Below are positions 43,516-52,187 of a stretch of 64,000 nt of DNA, in pieces. A model generated the notes under the pieces. That model saw nothing but the letters and a program-made list of their open reading frames with translations. It did not search any database and had not been told where the DNA came from. Origin of the DNA: Ferrimicrobium sp. (GTDB lineage: Bacteria > Actinomycetota > Acidimicrobiia > Acidimicrobiales > Acidimicrobiaceae); NCBI GenBank assembly GCA_022690815.1, contig JALCZJ010000007.1, positions 1-64,000 on the forward strand, read 5' to 3'. The number at the start of each line of letters is the position of its first letter. The stretch's first letter is position 1. The position numbers were made by a program, and so were the translations under genes.

Positions 43516-45204
43516 ATGACAACGCTTCAGGAGCCAATGGTCCACACCGCCGAGGTCGTCCAACATGAACGTAAGGCCCCCGGTGGCTTTTACAAGTGGA
43601 TAACGTCGGTTGATCACAAGGTCATCGGCAAGAACTATATGTATACGGCGTTGACCTTTATGTTCATCGCCGGTGCCATGGCGCTGTTGATTCGTACGCA
43701 GCTTTTTAATCCAAACGGCCATGTTGTCTCGTTGCAGACCTATAACGAGCTGTTTACCATCCATGGTTCCATGATGTTGTACCTGTTCGCCGGCCCGTTT
43801 GCGTTTGGTGGCTTTGCCAACTTTATCGTCCCGTTGCAGATCGGAGCTCCGGACATGGCCTTCCCGCGGCTCAACAACCTTTCGTACTGGTTGTTCCTCA
43901 CTGGTGGAGTGACGATGTTGTTAGGTTTCTTCACCGCGTCTGGTGCCGCAGCGTTCGGTTGGGTTGCATACGCTCCCTTGTCTACCGCTCCGTATTCGCC
44001 TGGACCGGGTCCGGACCTCTGGATTGTCTCCATTGCCTTGGTGGGCTTCTCTGGCATCTTTACCGCTGTCAATCTTGTGACCACTATTTTCTACCTGCGG
44101 GCTCCCGGGATGACCATGTTTCGGATGCCTCTCTTCACATGGAGCATGTTGGTTACCGGTATCTTGATTCTGATTGCGTTCCCGGTGCTCACGGCTGCGT
44201 TGGTGTTGTTATACGCTGACAGGCATTTCGGTGCTCACTTCTTTAGTGTCGCTGGAGGTGGTGTCCCAGTGATGTGGCAAAACCTCTTCTGGTTCTTCGG
44301 CCATCCGGAGGTCTATATCCTGGCTCTCCCGTTCTTCGGCATTGTGAGTGAACTCATCCCGGTGTTTTCTAAGAAGCCGATCTTCGGTTACAAGGGAATG
44401 GTGTTTGCCACGCTTGCGATTGCTGGTCTTTCTACTGGCGTATGGGCGCACCATATGTTCACGACGGGCACGGTATTGCTCCCGTTCTTCTCGGCGCTTT
44501 CGTTGTTGATCGCGGTGCCTACGGGAATCAAGGTGTTTACCTGGATCGCTACCATGTGGGGTGGCCAGATCAAGTTCAATACATCGATGTTGTTTGCGGT
44601 TGGATTTATCTTTGCCTTCGTCATGGGTGGTATCACAGGTGTCATGTTGGCCTCACCGCCCATCGACTTCTATACCCATGACACCTACTTCGTCGTGGCG
44701 CACTTCCATCAAGTGTTGATCGGTACTACGGTGTTTGCTGGTTTCGCGGGGATTTACTACTGGTATCCTAAGCTCACCGGTCGGTTTATGCATGAAGGAC
44801 TTGGGAAATGGAATTTCTGGGTCACCTTCATCGGGTTCTGGATTACGTTTATGCCGCAGTATCTCCTGGGTCTACGGGGCATGCCTCGCCGCATCGCGAT
44901 ATATTCACCGACGGACGGTTTTACGTTCCTTAACAGGATGTCGACGGTCGGAGCTTACATGATGGGAATCGGTATGTTCCTGTTCCTGTTGAACTTCATC
45001 GTTTCATGGCGTCGGCCGCGTCCGGCGGGTGATAACCCGTGGGATGGGTTCACTCTGGAGTGGGCCACGTCGTCGCCACCTCCATCACATAACTTCCATT
45101 CGTTGCCGCCGGTACGATCGGCCAGACCAACTTGGGATATGAATCACCCTGAACATGCTGATGCTGTTCCTGTGGTGACAGGAGGTGATGAAAGTGCGGA
45201 ATGA
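43516..45204 (+). CDS. ctaD: cytochrome c oxidase subunit I
   Basis: The 562-residue catalytic subunit of aa3 oxidase, with twelve membrane helices. Haem and copper ligands are visible: IHGSMMLYLF (haem a), WFFGHPEVYILALP with the CuB His and its crosslinked Tyr, the HH pair in VWAHHMF, and DTYFVVAHFHQVL (haem a3 and a). It is an A-type haem-copper oxidase by the Tyr in the GHPEVY helix. In many actinobacteria ctaD lies apart from ctaC and qcr; here all are together. Confidence 0.96.
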   Translation: MTTLQEPMVHTAEVVQHERKAPGGFYKWITSVDHKVIGKNYMYTALTFMFIAGAMALLIRTQLFNPNGHVVSLQTYNELFTIHGSMMLYLFAGPFAFGGFANFIVPLQIGAPDMAFPRLNNLSYWLFLTGGVTMLLGFFTASGAAAFGWVAYAPLSTAPYSPGPGPDLWIVSIALVGFSGIFTAVNLVTTIFYLRAPGMTMFRMPLFTWSMLVTGILILIAFPVLTAALVLLYADRHFGAHFFSVAGGGVPVMWQNLFWFFGHPEVYILALPFFGIVSELIPVFSKKPIFGYKGMVFATLAIAGLSTGVWAHHMFTTGTVLLPFFSALSLLIAVPTGIKVFTWIATMWGGQIKFNTSMLFAVGFIFAFVMGGITGVMLASPPIDFYTHDTYFVVAHFHQVLIGTTVFAGFAGIYYWYPKLTGRFMHEGLGKWNFWVTFIGFWITFMPQYLLGLRGMPRRIAIYSPTDGFTFLNRMSTVGAYMMGIGMFLFLLNFIVSWRRPRPAGDNPWDGFTLEWATSSPPPSHNFHSLPPVRSARPTWDMNHPEHADAVPVVTGGDESAE

Positions 45205-45604
45205 GTCCAGGGTTTATCTTGGTATTGGTAGTTTCTTCATTGTCACGCTACTCATCTACTTTTTTACGAGTCATGAGTCGACGGGTTCCGTCCTTCTGCT
45301 CGCGAGTGGTGGCCTTGGTTTAATGCCGGGCTTGTACCTTGGTTGGTGGTCTAGAAGGATGCAGCAACGTCCCGAAGACATACCGGAGATAGAGCCAAGG
45401 GACATCACCGGCGTGGTTGGTCAGTTTCCTGAGAACACCATCTTCCCGTTTACCCTGGGTATCGGTGTGTGGTTTGTGGGCCTGGCCTTTGTGTTTGGGT
45501 TGTGGTTTGCGATCATCGGGATGGGATTTGTCTTCGGGGCTGCTATCGGTGCAACGGGTGAGTCTAAGCGAGCGTCATTTTCTGAACGAGAGAACGTCGG
45601 CTAG
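45194..45604 (+). CDS. ctaF: cytochrome c oxidase subunit IV, actinobacterial type
   Basis: A 136-residue protein with four hydrophobic segments in two hairpins, ending in a polar tail, matching CtaF of actinobacterial aa3 oxidase (middle motif FPENTIFPFTLGIGVW). GTG 45194 is chosen: the near-perfect ribosome-binding site AGGAGGTGA (45180-45188) is inside ctaD and leaves correct spacing, whereas ATG 45188 would sit within that site. It overlaps ctaD by 11 bases and closes the operon. Confidence 0.88.
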   Translation: MRNESRVYLGIGSFFIVTLLIYFFTSHESTGSVLLLASGGLGLMPGLYLGWWSRRMQQRPEDIPEIEPRDITGVVGQFPENTIFPFTLGIGVWFVGLAFVFGLWFAIIGMGFVFGAAIGATGESKRASFSERENVG

Positions 45605-45610
45605 GCTTTT

Positions 45611-45639
45611 CCCAGCGCGACCTTGATCGGTCCGCTGGG
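45611..45639 (+). terminator. hairpin ending the respiratory operon
   Basis: CCCAGCG (45611-45617) pairs with CGCTGGG (45633-45639), and GACC/GGTC pair inside around a TTGATC loop with a single bulged C. It begins seven bases after the ctaF stop. There is no T-run on the plus strand, so it may act as a transcript-end stabiliser or a Rho-assisted terminator. Confidence 0.5.
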
Positions 45640-46541
45640 CTGAAGCGTACCCCAGGTCGGGTAGCCGATCTTCCAGTGGTGTCGATCGTTGCGGTGACGT
45701 CGCGGATTCGGTGGGTGGCTGTTGGATGCGGCGTACGAGCTGAGATAACCGGTGTAGTAGTTGTATAGAGTCATTTCCGGGGGCTGTGCCTATAATGATT
45801 CCCCGGTTGGGCCTGTAGGGGGTCGGCCTGCAGGTTCGTCTTGGGTGGGCAACGGGTTACGTGATTGCTTTGCGTAATGAGACTGAGTGCTCTCGTCCGG
45901 TTGCGGCGTGGCCGGGTGCAACAGGGATAGTTTGTTTTCGTTGATTGTAGCTTGTGCGTCGGTCATGTGGGTTGTTGACGATCTAGGTTTGCCGGGAGGT
46001 CGGCGGTTCTGAGTTGATCTCGGGTGGTGGGCTCGCCCTGCGTTGAGCAGCTGGTTGGGAGGTGAACTCAGCGTCGTCGGCATAGGCGTTGGGGTGGTAG
46101 GGCTGGTGGGGTTAGTGAGCTCCGGATAGATAGCCGTTGTGGTGGGAACCTACTCCCATAGAGGCACCAAAGAATGAGGTTATGCTCTGGTAGGTTCGTC
46201 AGGGTTCTTGGTGCCATTTGAGGATTCATGGTTGCTACTCGGATGAGGAAAACTTGCAGTTCCTTGGGATGACTGAGGCCGTGCGGTGGCTCGGTCAAGA
46301 ATTTCCACCAAGGTACCGCAGTTGTCTGCACTGGTAGTGCGAGGTTTGGTTGGGGAGCGTCGCCAGCCCAGACTTGCCGTCGTTATGCGGTCAATCATGC
46401 TCGTGACGGAGTGCGAGCCGGATCGGTCCCTTTGATGCGAGCTGATGTACTCGCTGCGAGGGGCACACCGGCGGGGCCGTTACCTGTTGGAGTCGACCAA
46501 CGCCAGTGGGACTCGGCTTGGTAGCGGTGGGGCTCTTTGAG
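45640..46541. other. gene-poor region with GT-rich plus strand
   Basis: These 900 bases hold no recognisable gene. The plus strand is visibly rich in G and T, so minus-strand frames read as Pro/Thr/Ser/Gln-rich text. Two such frames (46180-46398 and 45790-46083) share one phase but are split by a stop, and neither has a family likeness or ribosome-binding site. A 6-bp stem with an 18-base loop (CCGGGG 45777-45782, CCCCGG 45801-45806) encloses TATAAT. It may be a decayed gene, a noncoding RNA or plain spacer. Confidence 0.45.
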
Positions 46542-46748
46542 CTAGTCCTGGCTCGTCGTGTCCTCTGGCTTAGCAGATTCTTTAGTCGCCTCTGGATGCG
46601 CGCCTTCGTCGACGCCCTTCTTGAACTCGGAGGTGGCTGAGCCAATCGATCGCGCCAGGCCAGGAAGGCGCTTGCCGCCAAAGATGAGGAGGAGAACGAC
46701 GACGACTACGATGAGGTCGGTTGGGCTGAAGATGTCTGCTAGTAACAT
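46542..46748 (-). CDS. tatA: Sec-independent translocase protein TatA
   Basis: A 68-residue TatA: one N-terminal membrane helix (DLIVVVVVLLLIFGGKRLPG) with the FGGKRLPGLARSIG hinge and amphipathic helix, then an acidic Glu/Pro/Ser-rich tail. TatA forms the pore that exports folded proteins bearing twin-arginine signals, such as the Rieske protein. No tatB or tatC is adjacent. ATG 46748 is the start. It is divergent from dedA, 50 bases away. Confidence 0.92.
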   Translation of the reverse strand: MLLADIFSPTDLIVVVVVLLLIFGGKRLPGLARSIGSATSEFKKGVDEGAHPEATKESAKPEDTTSQD

Positions 46749-46798
46749 GGTACTCCTTCGGTAACTATCCATTAACTTAGCACGAGAGGGGCAAGAAA

Positions 46799-47434
46799 GT
46801 GAACTTTCTCGTCTCCCGACTATTATCTGTTCCTTCGTTGCTGGCGTTGGTCTTGGTTTTTGCGTTTCCCGCCTTGGAGGCGTCGATTTTCCTTGGGTTT
46901 GTTTTTCCCGGTGAGACGGCGGTGGTGTTGGGGGGAGTTTTGGCGGCACAGGGACGGTTCCCTGTGTGGCTTGTTGGGGGAGCAGCGGCCGCGGGTGCCG
47001 TTATCGGAGATTCGGTTGGTTATTGGGTTGGAGCGCGGTACGGGCCTTGGTTGATCCAGAAGATCCCGAGACGCCTCATAAAGCCGGAGTCCCTTGACAA
47101 GGCCATCGATCTCTTGCGCAGACGTGGTGGCCTTGGTGTATTCGTGGGACGCTTCACCACGGTACTGCGGGTTCTGATCCCGGGTGCAGCAGGTATTGCC
47201 AAGATGCGTTATCGGCGCTTCCTTTTCTTCAACGCTTTGGGCGGAATCTGCTGGGCTGGGTTCTACACGGCGCTTGGCTACATCGCAGGGGCCAATTATG
47301 CCTCGGTCTTAAAGGATGCGAGCACCACGAGCGAGATCGTCCTCGCGGTGATCGTGGTCCTGTTCTTTGGCATTGGGCTCTATCGCCACTTTGGTCCGCC
47401 GCTGCATCGATCAAAGCCGGTCGCTGGGGACTAA
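46799..47434 (+). CDS. DedA family membrane protein
   Basis: A 211-residue protein of the DedA/SNARE-associated family. It shows the family motif FVFPGETAVVLGG near residue 35, GDSVGYWVGARYG, FVGRFTTVLRVLIPGAAGIAKM (the conserved F-x-R-x-x-P/R region with Arg and Pro needed for function) and two to three C-terminal helices. DedA proteins are linked to undecaprenyl phosphate recycling or lipid scrambling and to membrane-potential homeostasis. GTG start follows GAGAGGGG. Its end overlaps the GT2 gene on the other strand by four bases. Confidence 0.9.
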   Translation: MNFLVSRLLSVPSLLALVLVFAFPALEASIFLGFVFPGETAVVLGGVLAAQGRFPVWLVGGAAAAGAVIGDSVGYWVGARYGPWLIQKIPRRLIKPESLDKAIDLLRRRGGLGVFVGRFTTVLRVLIPGAAGIAKMRYRRFLFFNALGGICWAGFYTALGYIAGANYASVLKDASTTSEIVLAVIVVLFFGIGLYRHFGPPLHRSKPVAGD

Positions 47435-48342
47435 CGTTGGTGAAGTCGGGAGTTAGGGTGGCTTGCCGGCTTGGCTCTTGAAGCTCTGCGATTGAGACGT
47501 TGACGCAGGAACGGTATGGTGAGCGCTGACAAGGCTTTGACGTGTGCCTTTGGTGCGATATGCGTCGTGTGCCACAGGATAGGTGCGAGCAAGGTGATGT
47601 CTTTGTCTAGCACTGAAGCGACTAGCATCCGTTGCGTGTGCCAGGCGGTGACTACGCTCCGATCCGAGCGCTCAAGCTGGTCACAGGCGTCTGTGCGCTC
47701 AAGCATTATTTGCATTCTTTGCCAAAAGCGATGCAGATTCTTTGATACTCCCTCGGTTGAGTCGCGATAAAGTACGAGTGCATCTTCCAGTACGGCTACC
47801 GTGCCGAGTTTTGCGCAACTGATCCAATAGGCCCAGTCTTCGACGGCATCGAGTCGAGGATCGAAACCGGCGGTTTTGGTGACGAGTTCGCGTCTCATGA
47901 GGACCGTCGAGGTCTGGAATTGATTCATCAGTGTCAGATCTCGGTAACTCACCCAACGCAATGTCTCGTTGCCGGTCGGTAGCGGGTCAGTCCGCGACCA
48001 GGTAGTGGCGAGTAGATCGATGTGGGGATAGCGATCTAGTACCGCGAGTTGACGTTCCAACTTGGTGGGATGCCAGCAGTCATCGTCATCGAGAAGGGCG
48101 ATCAGATCGCCGGTCGCAGCTCGGAGGCCAGCATTGCGTGCAGCCGATACCCCCTGATTAGCCTGGCTGATCAAGATGGCCTGTGGAGCGACTTGGTTGA
48201 CGATGGTCGCGGAGTCGTCCGTTGACCCATCGTCGACCACAATTATCTCGTCGGGTGGGCACGTCTGCGCCAAGACGCTGTTGAGTGCCTCCCCAAGTGT
48301 GGCACGAGCGTTGTAGCAGGTGATGACGACAGAGATTTGCAT
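47431..48342 (-). CDS. family 2 glycosyltransferase
   Basis: A 303-residue GT2 enzyme: VVITCYNARATLGEALNSVL, the nucleotide-binding EIIVVDDGSTDDSA, QGVSAARNAGLRAATGDLIA and the metal-binding LLDDDDCWHPTKL are all in place. The C-terminal part has no visible membrane helix and ends basic, so it may act at the membrane surface. It probably adds a sugar to a cell-surface polymer, but acceptor and donor cannot be told. Start at 48342; 48360 in frame is possible and would overlap the divergent murE. Confidence 0.87.
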   Translation of the reverse strand: MQISVVITCYNARATLGEALNSVLAQTCPPDEIIVVDDGSTDDSATIVNQVAPQAILISQANQGVSAARNAGLRAATGDLIALLDDDDCWHPTKLERQLAVLDRYPHIDLLATTWSRTDPLPTGNETLRWVSYRDLTLMNQFQTSTVLMRRELVTKTAGFDPRLDAVEDWAYWISCAKLGTVAVLEDALVLYRDSTEGVSKNLHRFWQRMQIMLERTDACDQLERSDRSVVTAWHTQRMLVASVLDKDITLLAPILWHTTHIAPKAHVKALSALTIPFLRQRLNRRASRAKPASHPNSRLHQR

Positions 48343-48344
48343 AG

Positions 48345-49895
48345 ATGTCCGCGATTCCATTGACCGTTGTGGCTGCTAGCCTAGCATCTCATGAGTCATG
48401 GCATTTCGGCGGGACGATATCGTTGCCTCGATTAGGTGAGCTGGCACAGCTGCTGCCTTCGGCCGAGCTGATCGGGGATTCAGTTGCGCTTGAGGATCTG
48501 ACGCTTGACTCTCGGGATGTGCGACCGGGTTCACTGTTTTGCGCTACCAGGGGGACGCGATTCGATGGCCATACCTTTATCGACGATGCCGTGTCAGCGG
48601 GCGCGGCGGCTGTCATGGTGGCTCATCCTGTCGGTGTTGACGTGCCCCAGTTGGTCGTGCCCTCGGTCCGTCATGCCATCGGGCGAGTGGCAAGCTACTT
48701 CTTCGGGGACCCATCGAAGCAACTTGAAGTCGTAGGTATCACCGGTACGAATGGTAAGACAACAACCTCGTACCTCGTCGAATCGGTCCTGAACCGGTCC
48801 GAGCGTAACGTTGGGCTGATCGGCACGATCGAGTCGAGGTTTGCCGGACTTAATCGACCGAGCATCTATACGACACCTGAGGCCCCTGATTTACATCGTC
48901 TCCTTGCTGACATGCTCCGTGACGGCACCCAGTCGGTCGTGATGGAGGTCTCGTCACATGGCATCGATCAACACCGGATCGATTCCATGCACTTTGAGGT
49001 GGCGGTATTTACCAATCTTTCGCCGGAGCATCTCGACTATCACGGCACCATGGAACAATACTTCTACACGAAGGCGCGACTCTTCGTGCCAACACTGACC
49101 AACACCGCCGTCATCGGTACCGACACTGAGTGGGGTCGACGCCTGGCGAGTCAGGTCTCTGTTGATCACGTGACTTACGGGCCTGGCCCTGAGAACGATT
49201 TTGTTGTGAGTCATATCGAGTTGGTCGAGGCGGGGACTCGGTTTCGACTGGCGCACGCGGGCCACACTGCTGAGCTGACGGTTCCTATCTTGGGCGCCCA
49301 CAACGCCTACAATGGCGCTGCTGCTGCTGCTGTTGGCTTCGTGCTCGGAATCGATCGTGATGAAGTCTTTGCTGGTATCGAACATTGTCACTCGGTTGCA
49401 GGGCGGTTTGAGTCCATCATGCTTGGCCAGGATTTTCGGGTCGTCGTTGATTATGCCCATACCCCTGATGCCATCCGGTCGCTGATCGAGACGGTGCGTT
49501 TGCAATCACCGAGCGGTAGAGTCATTCTCGTGGCGGGAGCTCGTGGTCGCCGCGATCGGTTGAAGCGCCCGGAGTTGGGGCGAGCGGCCGCGATGAGCGA
49601 TCTCGCGATCTTGACCGCCGATAATCCTGGAGATGAGGAGCCGGCAGAGATCGTCGCTCAGCTCCTCGCTGGTACGTTGGACGTTGCCACCCCGCGAATG
49701 GTGGTTGAACTAGACCGACGTCGAGCCATTACGCTCGCCATCGATGAAGCTGGTGTGGGCGATACGGTTCTGATCGTCGGCCGGGGTCATGAGCAGAGCC
49801 TCCGTGTGGGGTCAGCGGTCGTGTATCTCGACGATCGGGAGGTGGCACGGTCTGCTGTGGTCACTCGGCTTGGCACTCAGACGCGTTTGCGGTAG
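48345..49895 (+). CDS. murE: MurE-type Mur ligase (UDP-MurNAc-L-Ala-D-Glu ligase)
   Basis: A 516-residue ATP-dependent Mur ligase adding the third residue of the peptidoglycan stem. Visible are LTLDSRDVRPGSLFCA with the UDP-binding region, the P-loop GITGTNGKTTTSYL (about residue 130), TPEAPDL, MEVSSHGID, the carbamylated Lys in YFYTKARLF, NAYNGAAAAA and VDYAHTPDAI. The specificity motif DNPR of meso-diaminopimelate enzymes reads DNPG here (Gly429), so the added residue is uncertain. TTG 48423 would place the start at the family N-terminus; ATG 48345 adds 26 residues. It stands apart from any division/cell wall cluster. Confidence 0.87.
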   Translation: MSAIPLTVVAASLASHESWHFGGTISLPRLGELAQLLPSAELIGDSVALEDLTLDSRDVRPGSLFCATRGTRFDGHTFIDDAVSAGAAAVMVAHPVGVDVPQLVVPSVRHAIGRVASYFFGDPSKQLEVVGITGTNGKTTTSYLVESVLNRSERNVGLIGTIESRFAGLNRPSIYTTPEAPDLHRLLADMLRDGTQSVVMEVSSHGIDQHRIDSMHFEVAVFTNLSPEHLDYHGTMEQYFYTKARLFVPTLTNTAVIGTDTEWGRRLASQVSVDHVTYGPGPENDFVVSHIELVEAGTRFRLAHAGHTAELTVPILGAHNAYNGAAAAAVGFVLGIDRDEVFAGIEHCHSVAGRFESIMLGQDFRVVVDYAHTPDAIRSLIETVRLQSPSGRVILVAGARGRRDRLKRPELGRAAAMSDLAILTADNPGDEEPAEIVAQLLAGTLDVATPRMVVELDRRRAITLAIDEAGVGDTVLIVGRGHEQSLRVGSAVVYLDDREVARSAVVTRLGTQTRLR

Positions 49896-50710
49896 ATATT
49901 CACCGACAACGGGATCATGATGATCAACAAGCCGATGCACCAGATGATGGCCGTCACAGCGAGGCTCTCGGTAGTAGAGTTGGCTGCGTGAGCCGCAATC
50001 GGGCCGTCCATAAGGCTTCTGGCGGCATTGACGGCGACACTGAGTGGCTGATGATTTGCGAACCCTCGCAGCCATGATGGCATGGTCTGAACTGGCACGA
50101 AGGCGGATGAGGCAAAGGTCAAGGGGAAGAGCAGAGGGAACGCCATGACCTGAGCTGTCTCGCTGTTGGGCGCTGCTAGCCCGATCAGGGCGAAGAACCA
50201 TGACAGTGCGTAGGCGAACAAGAGAGCGATGCCAATTCCAGCGAGGAACTCTCCGACGTTGGTGCCGATGCGAAAGCCGACCAAGAAGCCGACCACGATC
50301 ATAATAACGATCACCACCAGGTTGCGGATGAGGTCTGCGAGCGTTCTACCTGCGAGTACCGCCGAACGGGACATCGGTAGGGCATGAAAGCGCTCGATAA
50401 GCCCCTTTTGGAGGTCTTCCGCGAGGCCAACCCCGGTCTGCACAGAGCCGAAGGCGATGGTTTGAATAAAGATCCCTGGCATCAAGTAGTTGACATAGCT
50501 CAGCCCGAGTCTTGATGTCTCCGAACCGATCGCTCCGCCGAAGACGTAGCGAAATAGGAGTACGAACATGACCGGTTGAATCGTGGAAAACACCAGCGAC
50601 TGAGGGATGCGAACGTAGTTGAGTAGGTTGCGTTTCGTGATCGTCAGCGCGTCCGCGATCATCCAGTAGAACTTGGAGTGTTGCTCGGTTGCGATTTGGA
50701 TGGTTGCCAT
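49877..50710 (-). CDS. ABC-2 type transporter permease, DrrB-like
   Basis: A 277-residue permease with six membrane segments, of the ABC-2/DrrB group (daunorubicin-resistance type). The amphipathic RNLLNYVRIPQSLVFSTIQP at the N-terminus and the FPLLFPLTFASSAFVP and MPSWLRGFANHQPLSVAVNA signature of the family are clear. With the ATPase upstream it makes a drug or lipid exporter. Start ATG 50710, four bases after the ATPase stop, so the pair is co-translated. Its end overlaps the murE end on the opposite strand by 19 bases. Confidence 0.88.
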   Translation of the reverse strand: MATIQIATEQHSKFYWMIADALTITKRNLLNYVRIPQSLVFSTIQPVMFVLLFRYVFGGAIGSETSRLGLSYVNYLMPGIFIQTIAFGSVQTGVGLAEDLQKGLIERFHALPMSRSAVLAGRTLADLIRNLVVIVIMIVVGFLVGFRIGTNVGEFLAGIGIALLFAYALSWFFALIGLAAPNSETAQVMAFPLLFPLTFASSAFVPVQTMPSWLRGFANHQPLSVAVNAARSLMDGPIAAHAANSTTESLAVTAIIWCIGLLIIMIPLSVNIYRKRV

Positions 50711-50714
50711 AGTT

Positions 50715-51671
50715 CTAGCCCTCCTCTAGGTCCGTCGTAGTGGGTTGATCGGTCAGCGCCAAGAAAACGTCATCGAGACTTGGTTCGCGGAGGTTAATCT
50801 TCGTCGGATTGATCTTCTCACTCAAAAGTCGTTCGAGCACGAGGGCAGTCGAGGCCGCACCGTCGGAAACTGGTAGCTCAAGGCGGTTTTCCATCTGTTG
50901 GATCGGCGCTGATGCCAAAGTTGTAACCACTGCTTGCGCTCGAATCGCGAGCTCCTCATCGTCGAACGAGAGTTCCAAAACCGTGGCACCAAAACTGGCT
51001 TTGAGCTCGTCTGGCGTGCCTTTGGCGATAACCCGGCCATGGTCGACGACGGCTATTCGTGAGGCAAGCCGATCTGCTTCCTCCAGATACTGAGTCGTTA
51101 AAAGTACCGTCGTTCCGTCCGCCAAGAGTTTTTCAATGATCTCCCACAGATCGTTGCGGCTTTTGGGATCGAGCCCAGTCGTTGGTTCGTCGAGGAACAG
51201 TACCGGTGGCTGGGCTACGAGTGCGGCGGCGAGGTCCAGCCGTCTTCGCATGCCCCCGGAGTAGGTGCTCAACACCCGTTTGGCAGCATATTCAAGGCCA
51301 AAGTCATGGAGGAGCTCATCACTGCGCTCGCGAGCAGCTCGCTTGGCCAGATGGTTGAGTCTCCCGATCATGAAGAGGTTCTCTTCACCGGTGAGGCGCT
51401 CGTCCACGGCCGCAGCCTGTCCCGCGAGACCTAGAAGCTCACGTGCGCGTTGCGGGGACTTTGTGACGTCAATGCCCATGATGGTTGCCAGTCCCGAGTC
51501 GGGCGGGAGGATTGTCGTCAGTATCCTCACGATCGTGGTCTTCCCGGCTCCGTTCGGTCCTAGCAGACCAAACACCGTACCCGTCTCGACCGAGAAACTT
51601 ACATCGTCAAGCGCCGTCACCCCCCCCTTGAAGGTTTTGCGCAGGTTCTGTACCTCGATGGCTGATGGCAT
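50715..51671 (-). CDS. ABC transporter ATPase, DrrA-like
   Basis: A 318-residue ATPase with Walker A LLGPNGAGKTTIVRIL, Q-loop, LSTYSGGMRRRLDLAAALV signature, Walker B PPVLFLDEPTTGLDP and a C-terminal domain of about 90 residues as in DrrA-type daunorubicin exporters. ATG 51671 follows GGAGGTGAG; an upstream frame would add 17 residues without likeness. It drives the following permease. Substrate unknown. Confidence 0.92.
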   Translation of the reverse strand: MPSAIEVQNLRKTFKGGVTALDDVSFSVETGTVFGLLGPNGAGKTTIVRILTTILPPDSGLATIMGIDVTKSPQRARELLGLAGQAAAVDERLTGEENLFMIGRLNHLAKRAARERSDELLHDFGLEYAAKRVLSTYSGGMRRRLDLAAALVAQPPVLFLDEPTTGLDPKSRNDLWEIIEKLLADGTTVLLTTQYLEEADRLASRIAVVDHGRVIAKGTPDELKASFGATVLELSFDDEELAIRAQAVVTTLASAPIQQMENRLELPVSDGAASTALVLERLLSEKINPTKINLREPSLDDVFLALTDQPTTTDLEEG

Positions 51672-51959
51672 CTCACCTCCAATGAGAAAATATCGCGGCC
51701 TTACCTTCTGGCTTCGGCACAAGGTCGTGCCAAAACCGCGCCAGCGTTCACCTAGCTCACGCTAGCTTGTCCGAGCAGACGATTATTCCTATAACGTTCT
51801 GGTTTGACCAAATTAATCCCTTGGTCGGTCTTGTGGAGACTCGAAATCCATTAGTGGTGCGTCAGAGCACTTGATTGTTGACGGTGCACCACCGTTGGGT
51901 AAGAGTGGCGTCACGGAAGAAGTGGTCGGCATGAGCGATAGCTTGCTTGTTGCAGGAAG

Positions 51960-52031
51960 CGCCCCCGGTAGGATTCGAACCTACGCACCCGGCTCCGGAG
52001 GCCGGTGCTCTATCCCCTGAGCTACGGGGGC
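51960..52031 (-). tRNA. tRNA-Arg (anticodon CCG)
   Basis: The minus strand folds as a cloverleaf: acceptor GCCCCCG with CGGGGGC, D-arm GCTC/GAGC, anticodon stem CCGGC/GCCGG with loop CTCCGGA, and T-arm loop TTCGAAT. The anticodon is CCG, reading CGG, so arginine. The discriminator base is G. No CCA is encoded. The arginyl-tRNA synthetase gene starts 157 bases away on the opposite strand. Confidence 0.95.
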
Positions 52032-52187
52032 TCACGGGAGTGAAAGGGAGTCTAGTGCTCCTGACGAGAAGAAGGTGCCCAGTGCGGGGCGGGTGCCGAT
52101 GGCGCTGATATGCTTTCTGGCAAGCTCTTCGTCCTTCGGGATCCCTATTCTGATAATTGGACAACAACTGAACCAAAGGAGTGTGCA

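Noticed and set aside
46391-46681. Minus-strand 96-residue frame near tatA
   Set aside because: It overlaps tatA in another frame and consists of low-complexity Arg/Ser/Pro text.
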